A DNA stretch of 64,000 nucleotides from GCA-2720865 sp047630275 (GCA_047630275.1 JBLHVN010000001.1:806001-870000); one strand, 5' to 3'. Shown: positions 44,185-53,178, numbered from the stretch's first letter. Translations and numbers: made by a program. Notes: generated by a model from the letters alone, not told the origin.

Positions 44185-44366
44185 AGATCTTTTTAATAAC
44201 TCTTGGAGCAATGCTATCTTTTGTTTTTCTTATGGCGATTGGAGCTATTGTTAATAAGAAAGTTCTAAAAGGTTCTTGCGGTGGTCTTGGAAAGATCATG
44301 GGAGATGATTGTATGTTCTGTGAAAAAAAAGAAGAATGTGATAAAAAAGAAAAATTTGATGTCTAA
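44181..44366 (+). CDS. nqrM: NqrM, (Na+)-NQR maturation factor
   Basis: 61 residues: one N-terminal membrane helix and a short Cys-rich tail with Cys33 (S-C-G-G-L-G), Cys44, Cys47 (D-D-C-M-F-C) and Cys53. NqrM is needed to insert the iron-sulfur centre of the pump. Its location right after apbE completes the operon. The stop overlaps that of the convergent oxidoreductase. Confidence 0.93.
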   Translation: MKIFLITLGAMLSFVFLMAIGAIVNKKVLKGSCGGLGKIMGDDCMFCEKKEECDKKEKFDV

Positions 44367-45424
44367 ATCTTAAGGCGCTCACTAATGAGAACGGAGAGTT
44401 TCTTAGCGTCATTTCGAATCCCTCTTAAAAATCGACTTTGAACATTTTGCTGATGATCTAGGCCTAAGAAGAATAGGTTTCTTGTATAAAGAGCTTCAAA
44501 ACCTTCTGAAAGAAGAGGCAACTTCTCTTTATTCAAATCTATAAGATTGCCAAGATAATCAAGTTGAGGAGTAAACCCTGTTGCTAAAATGACTGCGTCA
44601 AAAGGTGTTGTGGCCCCATCGACAAAGCTGACTGAGTTATCATGGAAAGACTTAATTGAAGGATAGAGTTTAACCCTTCCTTTTTTTATGAGGCTTTTAG
44701 CTTCGTGAAACATCGGTGCAGTGGTTTCAATTCTTTTATTTGAGATGAACTCGAGTGGTTTTTCTAAGTGATCGATAAAAAAGAGAATAATTCTTAGAAA
44801 AAAAGAGGGAACCATTGAGTTGATCTTAGAGCGGCTGCTTAAATTTAGTTCTATATCTTCTGACTCAAGGTCTAAAAGAATTTGACCAGCGCTTAAGCGG
44901 CTTCCAACAACTAAGATTTTCTTAGATCCTTTGAGGGAATCTTTATTTTTATACTCTTTGAAGTGAAGCTTAAGCATCTTACTAGTCTGTAGGCCAGGGA
45001 AGTTAGGATAAAATGGACTGGAGTAATAACCCGTACAGTTTACAATAATCCTCGATTGAAACCTTCCTTTTGAAGTCTCTAAGGAATAAACTTGGTCAAC
45101 TCGTTCAACTTTTTGAACAAGGCAGCTTGTCTGAACCTTAATTCCAAAACGACTAGGGAAATCTTGTAGGTATTTGGCGAACTCTTTTGAATGAACCTGA
45201 GCTCCGGTTTTAAAATAGAATCTATCTTTTTTAATTAAATAATTACTTTTCCAATAACTAATCAGAGCAAGGAAGTCGGGCATATTCTCAAAGCTGCTTC
45301 CAGCATTTTCTCCAGCTTCGAGTACTAAGGGCCGTAGGCCTATTTCTCTTAGATGATAGGCAAGAGAAAGACCACTTGGACCAGCTCCTATTATAATGAT
45401 CTCTTCTATATTCGATTCACTCAC
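44363..45424 (-). CDS. FAD-dependent oxidoreductase, flavin-containing monooxygenase-like
   Basis: 353 residues. I-I-I-G-A-G-P-S-G-L-S-L-A near residue 10 binds FAD; L-V-V-G-S-R-L-S-A-G near 168 is the second (NADPH-type) Rossmann motif; V-I-L-A-T-G-F near 280 matches the ATG motif of flavoprotein monooxygenases. Substrate unknown; candidates are lipid or amine oxygenation. Convergent with nqrM (4-base overlap). Confidence 0.8.
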   Translation of the reverse strand: MSESNIEEIIIIGAGPSGLSLAYHLREIGLRPLVLEAGENAGSSFENMPDFLALISYWKSNYLIKKDRFYFKTGAQVHSKEFAKYLQDFPSRFGIKVQTSCLVQKVERVDQVYSLETSKGRFQSRIIVNCTGYYSSPFYPNFPGLQTSKMLKLHFKEYKNKDSLKGSKKILVVGSRLSAGQILLDLESEDIELNLSSRSKINSMVPSFFLRIILFFIDHLEKPLEFISNKRIETTAPMFHEAKSLIKKGRVKLYPSIKSFHDNSVSFVDGATTPFDAVILATGFTPQLDYLGNLIDLNKEKLPLLSEGFEALYTRNLFFLGLDHQQNVQSRFLRGIRNDAKKLSVLISERLKI

Positions 45425-45539
45425 TCACTTATTATAGTCGAAATATCAGGGGGAAGTCTTTTCTTATTAGTGAGTTAGATAGCAAAGCGAACTAAAATAG
45501 TAAGTATTATGAAAAAGATAATATAAGGCCAGCTGTCGA

Positions 45540-45818
45540 TAATTATGGTGGACCTTATTTGATAAAAATAAAGGATCAAAAGATAGCTTGTTGAATAATA
45601 TTCTAGGAAGTGCTGTGATTAGAATGAGACCAATCCTATTGATGACTCTAACAACTGTAGCTGGACTTATCCCTAGTATTTATGGCTTTATTGGAGAGAC
45701 GGATGCTTTTATTTCTCCTATGGTGCTGGCTATGGGTTCAGGTCTTATCTTTGGAACCATCTCCGTTTTATACTTTATTCCCTTAATCTATTCTACGATG
45801 AAAAAAGGGATTAACTGA
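45540..45818 (+). pseudogene. Relic of an RND efflux pump (C-terminal end only)
   Basis: The frame opens after a stop at 45540 and ends at 45818; the first possible start is TTG 45588 (76 residues). V-I-R-M-R-P-I-L-L-M-T-L-T-T-V-A-G-L-I-P and G-S-G-L-I-F-G-T-I-S-V are the last membrane helices of an AcrB/CzcA-type transporter, which is normally over 1000 residues. The rest is missing upstream. The terminal ATGA overlaps the start of the next gene, as the intact ancestor would have done. Confidence 0.7.
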
Positions 45819-46756
45819 TGAGCTGGCTTAAAAAATATTATAAAAATATTATTTCCTTGATCGTTTTCTTAGCAGGACTCTCATACTTATTTATCAATAA
45901 TGAAGTTCAGCATTTAGCGCAGTTTGACTGGCGTTTAGGCGGGGCCTTAATCTTTTTAAATGGCGTCTTTTATTTTCTAATCACAATTCCACAGTTCTAC
46001 ATTTTAAGAAAAATAAACATACCTATAACTCTCTCTCAAATCTTCTCTCTTACAATAGTTACTAACTTTCTTAATTTGCTTTTGCCCGCAAGAGGAGGGG
46101 TCTTTGTTAGAGGGGTTGCTCTTCTTAAAAACTTTAGTTTAAAGAAAAGAGACTATGCAGCGTTTTCCGTTTTTATAAGCTTAGCGGGCCTCTTTGTTTT
46201 AGGGGTTGTTGGTTCAGCTCTTTTTCCTTTTATGCGATGGAACGGATCAAAGCCAATCTTCTTCTTAGAGTTAGGCGGTCTCAGTCTCGTCTTTTTAGGT
46301 TTCTTCGGTCTTTATTCGACGAAATTTCTAGCAAGGCTAAGCCCAAAGCTTGAACTTCTTTATCATGAAAAAACTAAATGGAATCTGATCAATAAGAAAG
46401 ACAACTTTATTGTGACCTGCGTTTTTTATTTTTTTAGTCTTATTACCTACGCCTTTAGAATCTACCTCTTAGGTGTTTACTTCTATTTAGACCTTAGCTT
46501 TATTGATGCCTGCGCTTTGACTTCACTTTTACTCTTAATCGACACAGTTCCAATTCTTCCAGGGAATATCGGAATTAAAGAAGCATCTTTATCCGGACTC
46601 TTAGCGCTAATGGGGTTCAATCCACAGATAGGCTTTTATATCGCCGTCATCGATAGGCTCTTGCAAATACTTTTATTAGGATCACTCGGAGCTTATTACT
46701 CTTTTAGGTGGAATATTTGGAGTAAAACTAAGAGAGATCTTTCAACAATCAATTAA
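45818..46756 (+). CDS. Lysylphosphatidylglycerol synthase TM-region (UPF0104/AglD-like) protein
   Basis: 312 residues, about eight membrane helices. L-L-P-A-R-G-G near residue 87 and I-L-P-G-N-I-G-I-K-E-A near 245 are the conserved motifs of the LPG_synthase_TM family. Members either flip or transfer aminoacyl-lipids, or have roles in glycolipid export; no synthetase domain is attached here, so the role is open. Start overlaps the RND relic by one base, suggesting it once followed that pump in an operon. Confidence 0.82.
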   Translation: MSWLKKYYKNIISLIVFLAGLSYLFINNEVQHLAQFDWRLGGALIFLNGVFYFLITIPQFYILRKINIPITLSQIFSLTIVTNFLNLLLPARGGVFVRGVALLKNFSLKKRDYAAFSVFISLAGLFVLGVVGSALFPFMRWNGSKPIFFLELGGLSLVFLGFFGLYSTKFLARLSPKLELLYHEKTKWNLINKKDNFIVTCVFYFFSLITYAFRIYLLGVYFYLDLSFIDACALTSLLLLIDTVPILPGNIGIKEASLSGLLALMGFNPQIGFYIAVIDRLLQILLLGSLGAYYSFRWNIWSKTKRDLSTIN

Positions 46757-47035
46757 GTGTTATTGCTTCGCGTCAGTCTAGAGAGCCTCATGCATCCTTT
46801 TGCAATAAGGCCAGTTGAACCTGCCTTCTTTCCTGAGCCTGTAAGGATCTCCCTTAGGTGTTAAGCGCGTTGTAAGCTGTTTAATTAGGTTCTTAGTACA
46901 CTCGGTTGAGAGGGGAGAGGTGTTTCAAAAATCTATTAAAGAAGTCCATAGCAAAGGCTAACAGAACCTTCCCAGTCAGGGAATAAGTTGTTAGAATTTC
47001 AGAGAGTTACACAATGATGTGTGGTGGTAAAAAAA

Positions 47036-47124
47036 TGGTGCCCGAGGCCGGACTTGAACCGGCACGTCCAGTAAAGGACGAGGGATTTTAAATCCCTTGT
47101 GTCTACCAATTTCACCACCCGGGC
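47036..47124 (-). tRNA. tRNA-Leu (TAA anticodon)
   Basis: The minus strand folds as a class II tRNA. Acceptor GCCCGGG pairs with CTCGGGC, followed by A and an encoded CCA. The anticodon loop is TTTAAAA with anticodon TAA. A long variable arm (CGTCC-TTTACT-GGACG) and a T-arm with GTTCAAGTC are present. This decodes UUA leucine, a common codon in this AT-rich genome. Confidence 0.93.
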
Positions 47125-47144
47125 ATAGGGGCATGGTCTACTTG

Positions 47145-48746
47145 ATGCAGTTTGAGAGTTTGAACTATAGGCGGGATATCTGTCAATTAAAAACAATAAA
47201 GTTATCTGTGTTGATAGGTTTAATGTTTTTTTTAACTTCGTGCGGAACGAAGAAATCGGCCATAGTTAAAGTTAAGGCCACTCCCGTTTGGTTTAAAAGT
47301 GAACCTCGTTTCTCTATGAGAGATCAGACAGGATCTCCGCTTGTGCATCCATTCTTTGATTTAGCCCCGTTTGGCTCTGAAAAAGATAATTCAATAAACT
47401 TTTTTGTGACCACTCCCATTGAATCAAAACACTATTATGACATCGATCTTCCATCAGGAAGGCTTTATCGTAAATTTAGTTATTGTGAGCAATCAGACAT
47501 TTGGGGACGTTATGAAGGTGACGTGCATCGTCCTAAGTTTGCCATCGGTGTTGTGCCTAGAGTCTTAGATCAGCTTGGTAAGCCTCAAAAAATTATGGTC
47601 TTTGGGAATAAGAAGTACTTTGGGAACTTCGATAAAATGGCGAGATCAAGTCAAAGGGCCAAAGTTATCGGTGGGGTTATTCATCAGTTTTGCGAGAAAT
47701 ATCCTTGTAAGACAAGAGATAACTGGCTTTCGAGTTTAGTGCTCATAGGGGTTAATGCAGAAGACCCAAGATACTCTCGGATTAACAGCCTGAGCCAATT
47801 AAAAAAGAAAGCGAACTGGAACTACTTTAAAGCCTTTATGGAAAATGCTTTTGGTAGAACAAAGAATGGTCCTTTTGAAACACCTGCTTATAGGATGGTC
47901 GGCGAGGTCCCGGCCAAAGAAGCACTTCGCTTTGCTCTTAAAAAGGGGCACCTCTTTAAATTTGAAGAAATGAGAAAGATGAGGGAGAGCTGTCATAAGC
48001 TTTATGACTACCTTTGGGAAGGCTCTAAGGTTGTTCGTAAGGTTAGAAAAGAAACTCAAAAGATGAGTAAAGAACAGAAAAAGAAGGATGATTATCTATT
48101 TGTCATAGAATCAAAAACATCTTCAGCTGCTCCTACAATTGAAAAGCGCTTTAGTAATCAAGAAGTTTTAAGAAAGAATAAAAGCCAAGAAGAGCTGGAG
48201 TTTAGAAGGAATAAGAAAAAGTATGAGGACTTCTCAACTTTCTTTTTCAATTTCTACGATAATTATGTGGACCGGTATAAAACTTGTATGAAGTTTGTTA
48301 AGCCTAGTTCGTTAACTCTTGATTCTGATCGGCATTGGTACTTTTCTTTTATCAATGGATTTATGAATTTAGAGAATGCCAACTTTATCTATAGGTGTAA
48401 TAAAAGAGGCTGGGTTGAAAACTCTAAGCTCTCTAATGGAAAAAGAATCTTCGACTTTAAGGCCAGAAGAAACTGCGCTGAAAGTTCACTAGACTTTGCC
48501 TTTGATCAAGTCGTTACAGTCAATACTGGGTTAAAAAGAAGCTCAAAGCCTTACTATAGGTTTATAGAATATGATTATGGAGTAGGGGGAACACATCAAA
48601 AGGTTCAGTCTTGGGTTAAAGAAGACGGAAAGCTGATCTCTTGTAGTGAAACTGAAGATAAAGAGGCACGGATAGAATTTGAAAAGAATAATCCCTCCCG
48701 GGTTTTTCCCATTGATTTGCAGTGGAAAAGATTTACGGTCGAGTAA
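47145..48746 (+). CDS. Large lineage-specific predicted lipoprotein
   Basis: 533 residues from ATG 47145, though the true start is unsure; a TTG at 47160 and a GTG at 47202 are in frame and no good ribosome site is seen. A hydrophobic stretch ends with lipobox L-T-S-C. The body has scattered Cys (F-S-Y-C-E, F-C-E-K-Y-P-C, E-S-C-H-K) and is basic around residues 290-350. No family recognised. The start lies 21 bases from the divergent tRNA gene. Confidence 0.6.
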   Translation: MQFESLNYRRDICQLKTIKLSVLIGLMFFLTSCGTKKSAIVKVKATPVWFKSEPRFSMRDQTGSPLVHPFFDLAPFGSEKDNSINFFVTTPIESKHYYDIDLPSGRLYRKFSYCEQSDIWGRYEGDVHRPKFAIGVVPRVLDQLGKPQKIMVFGNKKYFGNFDKMARSSQRAKVIGGVIHQFCEKYPCKTRDNWLSSLVLIGVNAEDPRYSRINSLSQLKKKANWNYFKAFMENAFGRTKNGPFETPAYRMVGEVPAKEALRFALKKGHLFKFEEMRKMRESCHKLYDYLWEGSKVVRKVRKETQKMSKEQKKKDDYLFVIESKTSSAAPTIEKRFSNQEVLRKNKSQEELEFRRNKKKYEDFSTFFFNFYDNYVDRYKTCMKFVKPSSLTLDSDRHWYFSFINGFMNLENANFIYRCNKRGWVENSKLSNGKRIFDFKARRNCAESSLDFAFDQVVTVNTGLKRSSKPYYRFIEYDYGVGGTHQKVQSWVKEDGKLISCSETEDKEARIEFEKNNPSRVFPIDLQWKRFTVE

Positions 48747-48752
48747 AGTATA

Positions 48753-49280
48753 ATGAACAAAGATAACAAGAATAATCAAGATATATTGAGTGATGTTGCT
48801 ATGGTAGTGGACGCAAAATCTTTCTTAGAAAGATGGTCGACCTCCCTAAAAGCTGATCAGTTATGGCCCTTTCCTGTTTCCTTTTCTTGCTGCTCTACAG
48901 AGCTTCGAGGCTTTAAAGGAAAGCATTTTGACCCCTCAATCTTAGAGCTCCATGAATATTTTAGAGAGCCTGATAAGGCTGACCTCTTAGTCCTAGGTGG
49001 AACTATCACTCATAAAATGGCTCCTAGGTTAAAAGAGATTTACCGTCAGATGCCGGAAGGTAAGATGGTCATGGCCATTGGGGCTTGCGCCTCAAGTGGT
49101 GGTCCTTATTGGACTTACTCTGTTGTTCAAGGAGTGAGTCAGCTTTTTCCCGTTGATATCTATCTTCCTGGTTGCCCCCCAACTCCTGAATCAATCGTTG
49201 AAGCTTTTACTTTAATTGAAGAGCGAATTGAAAAAAGAGTAAGCGCAGTCTCTCAAATAAACTGGAGTCTGAATGTTTGA
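48753..49280 (+). CDS. NuoB-like small Fe-S subunit of a complex I/group 4 hydrogenase-type module
   Basis: 175 residues. The four cluster ligands are present: F-S-C-C-S-T-E (Cys46, Cys47), G-A-C-A-S-S-G-G (Cys112) and P-G-C-P-P-T-P-E (Cys141), as in NuoB (cluster N2) and HycG-type subunits. The extended N-terminus is hydrophilic. It overlaps the NuoCD-like gene by 8 bases and forms a three-gene operon with no other complex I genes. Confidence 0.85.
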   Translation: MNKDNKNNQDILSDVAMVVDAKSFLERWSTSLKADQLWPFPVSFSCCSTELRGFKGKHFDPSILELHEYFREPDKADLLVLGGTITHKMAPRLKEIYRQMPEGKMVMAIGACASSGGPYWTYSVVQGVSQLFPVDIYLPGCPPTPESIVEAFTLIEERIEKRVSAVSQINWSLNV

Positions 49281-50967
49281 TTTCCAGGCCCAAGAGAATG
49301 AAGACCTTATTCAAAATAGAATAGAACTCTTAGAAAGAATGGTTTCAAAGTTTGGAGATAAGCTTAACTTTGAAAACCCTTTAAATATGTCTTTTGATGA
49401 GAATTTAAATAACTACTTTCCTCTTATAAAAGAACTAAAAACCTTTTTTGGCTTTAATTTCTTTTTAAACCTTTGGGGCACTGACACTGAAATTGAAGGT
49501 CAAACCTGTTTGCAGGTTCAGCTTTTAAACATGGATACCCATCAGAGGTTAGTCCTTAAGTTTATAGTTGGTGATGGAGAGATCGTTCCTACTCTCACAA
49601 ATCTCTGGAAAGGATGCTTTTGGTGTGAGCAAGAAACTTGGGATATGCTTGGTATAGAATTTAGCGAGATCCCTAAAGAAAGGCTCTTTTCTCCCGATGG
49701 AATGGAAGGCTTTCCTTTGAAAAAAGATTTTAGACCAAAGCCATTTCAATTAAAAAGTTCGAAGTATAATTTTACCCCAGACCCTCGTGTAGACCGTGAA
49801 GTTTGGAAGCAAAGAACAGTCCTAGAGGAAGATTATTTTTTAGGTGAAGTAAATGGGCCTGTAAAGGCGATCTTAGAGTGTGACGAAGATAAGGTTGCCC
49901 GCGGAAGGTTAGAAGTAGGTTTTTTACATAGAGGAATAGAAAAGATCGTAGAGGGCTTAGAAGCTAGACAGATCTTAGTTCATCTTAGAAGAATAAATAT
50001 GAATTGCTCTTCTTTTTATGAACAGGTTTTTTGCGATGGGGTAGAGGCCCATTTAGATATTGATATACCCGAGAGGGCCAAGGCCCTAAGAATGGTTATC
50101 AACGAAGTCGAAAGGATCTTTGAGCACTTAGATACACTAGGAAGAGTTTGCGATAATTTAGGATGTAAACCCTTTTTCTTTGAATGCCTAGAAATGCGTG
50201 AAAGCCTTATTCAGATCTTGAAAGAATATTCGGGGCGAAGAATGCCTCATCAAATAATTACTTTAGGTGGAGTCTTTAAAGATGCACCTAAAGGATGGAT
50301 CACTGATTGTTTAAGGGTCCTCGAAGAGATACAGAAAAAAACTACTGAAATATCAAAGATGATCTCTAAGTCCTCCCTTTGGATGGATCGTCTCTGTGAT
50401 TATGAACTTGATTCTAATCAGGCCCTTAGCTGGGGAGTTACTGGTCCTAACTTAAGGGCCAGTGGAGTCAATTACGATCTCAGAAAAGTTAACCCTCATT
50501 ATTTTTACGATGATGTAGATTTTGAAATTCCACTTGGCATCAATGGTCAATGCTATGACCGATACTTAGTCAGAGTCGAGGAGATCTTTCAATCGATCTC
50601 AATTATAAACCAACTCTTAGATAACTTGCCCTTAGGAAGCCACCTTTCAAAAGATGCGCGAATCTATATTCCTTTAAAAGAAGACGTCTATAGAGAATCA
50701 CAGGCTTTGATTCAGCACCATAAATTAATCAAAGAAGGTGTTCAGCTCCCGATGGGGGAGTTTTACAACTCTATTGAATCACCAAATGGTGAACTCGGTA
50801 TACACCTACATTGTGATGGCTCTAGCAGGCCTCTACGATTTAAGTTACGAACACCTAGTTATTATGCAGGTCAATGTTTCTCTGACGTTATTGAAGGGGG
50901 AGTGCCTGAAGAAGTTCCTCTGGTTATTAGCTCCTTGAATATCTCAATGGGGGAGGTTGACCGATGA
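49273..50967 (+). CDS. Fused NuoC-NuoD-like large subunit with degenerate quinone site
   Basis: 564 residues. Residues 1-170 are NuoC-like (C-E-Q-E-T-W-D-M-L-G-I-E-F and M-E-G-F-P-L-K-K-D-F). The rest is NuoD-like (L-H-R-G-I-E-K near 220, P-E-R-A-K-A-L-R near 270, a G-V-T-G-P-N-L-R-A-S-G-V segment, and C-terminal S-M-G-E-V-D-R). The region where NuoD has G-P-x-H-P-x2-H reads L-G-E-V-N-G-P-V-K instead. The R-x-D-Y motif reads R-R-I-N-M-N-C. Thus the quinone-site His and Tyr appear absent. The [NiFe] Cys pairs of hydrogenases are also missing. The partner substrate is unknown. Confidence 0.82.
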   Translation: MFDFQAQENEDLIQNRIELLERMVSKFGDKLNFENPLNMSFDENLNNYFPLIKELKTFFGFNFFLNLWGTDTEIEGQTCLQVQLLNMDTHQRLVLKFIVGDGEIVPTLTNLWKGCFWCEQETWDMLGIEFSEIPKERLFSPDGMEGFPLKKDFRPKPFQLKSSKYNFTPDPRVDREVWKQRTVLEEDYFLGEVNGPVKAILECDEDKVARGRLEVGFLHRGIEKIVEGLEARQILVHLRRINMNCSSFYEQVFCDGVEAHLDIDIPERAKALRMVINEVERIFEHLDTLGRVCDNLGCKPFFFECLEMRESLIQILKEYSGRRMPHQIITLGGVFKDAPKGWITDCLRVLEEIQKKTTEISKMISKSSLWMDRLCDYELDSNQALSWGVTGPNLRASGVNYDLRKVNPHYFYDDVDFEIPLGINGQCYDRYLVRVEEIFQSISIINQLLDNLPLGSHLSKDARIYIPLKEDVYRESQALIQHHKLIKEGVQLPMGEFYNSIESPNGELGIHLHCDGSSRPLRFKLRTPSYYAGQCFSDVIEGGVPEEVPLVISSLNISMGEVDR

Positions 50968-51437
50968 TCTTAGAAAAAAAGCTTTATAAGCGTTCCAACC
51001 GAATCTTAAACCTTTTTAAGGTTCTTAATAAGCTTATTCCATCTTACTGGAGCCTCTTTATATCTAGAGGAATTAAATCAAAAGATAAAGAAGTCACTTT
51101 AGGCGCCCCTGTCTTGACTACTAAAGAAGATGGGAAGCTAGCCTGTACGAGCTGCTTCTTATGCCAAGATATTTGCCCTAGTCATTGTATAAGTATCGAA
51201 GCAAATCCCCAAGAAGAAGAAGCAGCACCTGTTCATTTTGATGTAAACATTCTTAGATGCACCTTTTGTGGTCTTTGTGAAGTTGCCTGCCCGGTAGATG
51301 CCATCAGAATGGATGGGAAGATGCCAGGAGCTATTCATAGTGAAATGAATTTGATTTGGGATAAGGAATACTTAGCGGCTTACTCGGGAGATCATAAGAG
51401 TAAGATTAGTGAAGATAGACCGCTTCTTCCTTATTAA
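50964..51437 (+). CDS. NuoI-like 2x[4Fe-4S] ferredoxin subunit
   Basis: 157 residues. Two C-x2-C-x2-C-x3-C motifs: Cys61, 64, 67, 71 and Cys99, 102, 105, 109, with the Pro expected after each. The N-terminal half is basic and amphipathic, as in NuoI. It overlaps the NuoCD-like gene by 4 bases and is the last gene of the module. It ends 4 bases into the convergent aat gene. Confidence 0.87.
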   Translation: MILEKKLYKRSNRILNLFKVLNKLIPSYWSLFISRGIKSKDKEVTLGAPVLTTKEDGKLACTSCFLCQDICPSHCISIEANPQEEEAAPVHFDVNILRCTFCGLCEVACPVDAIRMDGKMPGAIHSEMNLIWDKEYLAAYSGDHKSKISEDRPLLPY

Positions 51438-52102
51438 TCAAACATGGTATAAAAATTAAACTTTTTCTTTTGAGAAATTCTTTCAATAAAATCTTCTCTT
51501 GAAATTTCTTTTCCTCCAAGTCCGGCCACTACTGGTGTGACCATTTGAGTATCAAGATAAGTGATACCAGCAGCCTTTAGTTTTTCGATTAATGCGACAA
51601 TAGCCACCTTAGAAGCGTTAGACTCACGGTAAAACATAGATTCTCCTGAGACATGTCCTCCTACAATAACACCATAGACGCCGCCGGCGAGCTCTCCGGT
51701 TTCTCTATTGAAGCTCTCAGCTGAATAGGCATGACCTGCATTATGAAAATTTATATAGGCCTGAATGATCTCTGGCGTAATCCAAGTATCGGTTTCACCC
51801 TTACGGTTTTTAACAGACGCGCAGGCCTCTATGACTTCCATAAAAGATGTATTGAAGCGTACCTCGTAAAGATCTTTTTTAATGATTTTTTTTAAGCTTG
51901 TTGAAATACTTAAATCTTGAAAGTCTATAACTCCCCTTGGGTTTGGGCTAAACCAAGCAAGTGGGAATTCCCTTGAAATAGGCCAAGGAAAAATACCTCG
52001 GCTATAGGCCAGTTTTAAAGAAGAGACCTCGAGGTCTCCGCCTATGGCAACGAGTCCGTTTTCATCTGAAGATTCAATAGGTGGGAAATCAACAATAGCC
52101 AC
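51434..52102 (-). CDS. aat: Leucyl/phenylalanyl-tRNA-protein transferase
   Basis: 222 residues. G-L-V-A-I-G-G-D-L near the start, Y-S-R-G-I-F-P-W near 35, W-F-S-P-N-P-R-G-V-I and G-V-Y-G-V-I-V-G-G-H-V-S-G-E-S-M-F are family motifs. The enzyme adds Leu or Phe to the N-terminus of proteins with basic ends, marking them for ClpAP. Starts at GTG directly after the ureohydrolase stop (TAAGTG). Last gene of a four-gene operon. Confidence 0.94.
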   Translation of the reverse strand: MAIVDFPPIESSDENGLVAIGGDLEVSSLKLAYSRGIFPWPISREFPLAWFSPNPRGVIDFQDLSISTSLKKIIKKDLYEVRFNTSFMEVIEACASVKNRKGETDTWITPEIIQAYINFHNAGHAYSAESFNRETGELAGGVYGVIVGGHVSGESMFYRESNASKVAIVALIEKLKAAGITYLDTQMVTPVVAGLGGKEISREDFIERISQKKKFNFYTMFD

Positions 52103-53167
52103 TTAGTTCTTAAATGTTGCTATCATCTTATCTGAAAGTAGACCTGCTACTTCAAAAGTAGAATTTGGCTCTGGGGCAAGAGTAGGCTTACTTCCGTGAT
52201 GATTGATAAAGGGGGCAAGCTCAACCATATCTGCGCCTACAATATTAAAATGAGGTGTTACTGAATCAATGATAATGCTTGCCTCATGAGGCCGTAATCC
52301 ACCAGTTTCAGGTGTGCCTGTGGCAGAAGCGTACTCTGAATCAATAGCATCGATATCAAAGCTTATATAGACATCTTTAATTCCTTTGGCATTAAATTGA
52401 GCGATGATCTTTTTTGAAATCTCATCAGGTCCTAAGTCAAAGACATCTTGAGACCAGTATTGAGAGATTCCAAATTTCTTTTCCCAAAATTCTTTAACCT
52501 GACCACTTCTTCTTATTCCAACTTGAGCCATGTTCTGAGGGTGATCTAGGCTTGGAAGAATATGCGCGGCCCATGTGGCGAAACACTTATCAATACCTAG
52601 CCTCTCTTCGAGAAGATCGGTATGGGCATCAAAGTGAAGGATACCAAGATTGGGGTATTTTTTAATAAATGGAGGAACCAAAGCTGCACTCACTGAGTGA
52701 TCACCCCCAATGCTGAAGATCTTAGCTTTTGGATTTACTTCTAAGATGCTCTCAATTGCAAGTTCTGCCAAAGAAAGAGGGGAGACAGGAAGATCACAGC
52801 TCTTTTGATAAAGGGCATGCCTTACATTTTCAATGGTTTTTGTATTTAAATAATTATCGTGAAGAAGGTGTGGGACAACTCTAATATCACCGACGTCAAA
52901 GTAATCTTCGTTTAAGTATTCTCTAAGGGCCAATGGTCCCCAGTTAGCTCCACGCAAGATGCCTCCACCAGTATCACTAGGAACACCAAGAAGAACAGTG
53001 GGAGAGTCTTTTAATGAGCCTAGGCTCTTTAACCAAGCGCTCTTACAATCTTCGTTACCGTAGAGCTTTTGTTGAAGCTTCTCTTTTCTTTCTTTTGCCG
53101 TCTCAACGGTGAAGACGCCGTCCCCTGGAGGGCATAAGATATGATTTAATATTTCGTTTGAATCCAT
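52103..53167 (-). CDS. Ureohydrolase (arginase/agmatinase/formimidoylglutamase family)
   Basis: 354 residues. G-G-D-H-S, H-F-D-A-H-T-D and S-F-D-I-D-A-I-D are the three Mn2+-binding motifs; all ligands are kept. About 60 extra N-terminal residues exceed a typical agmatinase. It hydrolyses a guanidino or formimino group from arginine, agmatine or formimidoylglutamate; which one is not clear. Middle gene of the minus-strand operon. Confidence 0.85.
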   Translation of the reverse strand: MDSNEILNHILCPPGDGVFTVETAKERKEKLQQKLYGNEDCKSAWLKSLGSLKDSPTVLLGVPSDTGGGILRGANWGPLALREYLNEDYFDVGDIRVVPHLLHDNYLNTKTIENVRHALYQKSCDLPVSPLSLAELAIESILEVNPKAKIFSIGGDHSVSAALVPPFIKKYPNLGILHFDAHTDLLEERLGIDKCFATWAAHILPSLDHPQNMAQVGIRRSGQVKEFWEKKFGISQYWSQDVFDLGPDEISKKIIAQFNAKGIKDVYISFDIDAIDSEYASATGTPETGGLRPHEASIIIDSVTPHFNIVGADMVELAPFINHHGSKPTLAPEPNSTFEVAGLLSDKMIATFKN

Positions 53168-53178
53168 GGCTAATCCTA

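Noticed and set aside
46757..47035. Possible non-coding RNA in the gap before tRNA-Leu
   Set aside because: I found no SRP RNA, tmRNA, RNase P or 6S signature and no strong hairpin; I see nothing identifiable in this stretch.
47097..47144. Longer start for the large lipoprotein at 47097
   Set aside because: It would lie inside the tRNA-Leu gene on the other strand; a later start fits the lipoprotein signal peptide.
49273..50967. [NiFe] hydrogenase large subunit
   Set aside because: The N-terminal C-x2-C is reduced to N-x2-C and the C-terminal pair is replaced by S-M-G-E-V-D-R as in NuoD, so no metal site can form.
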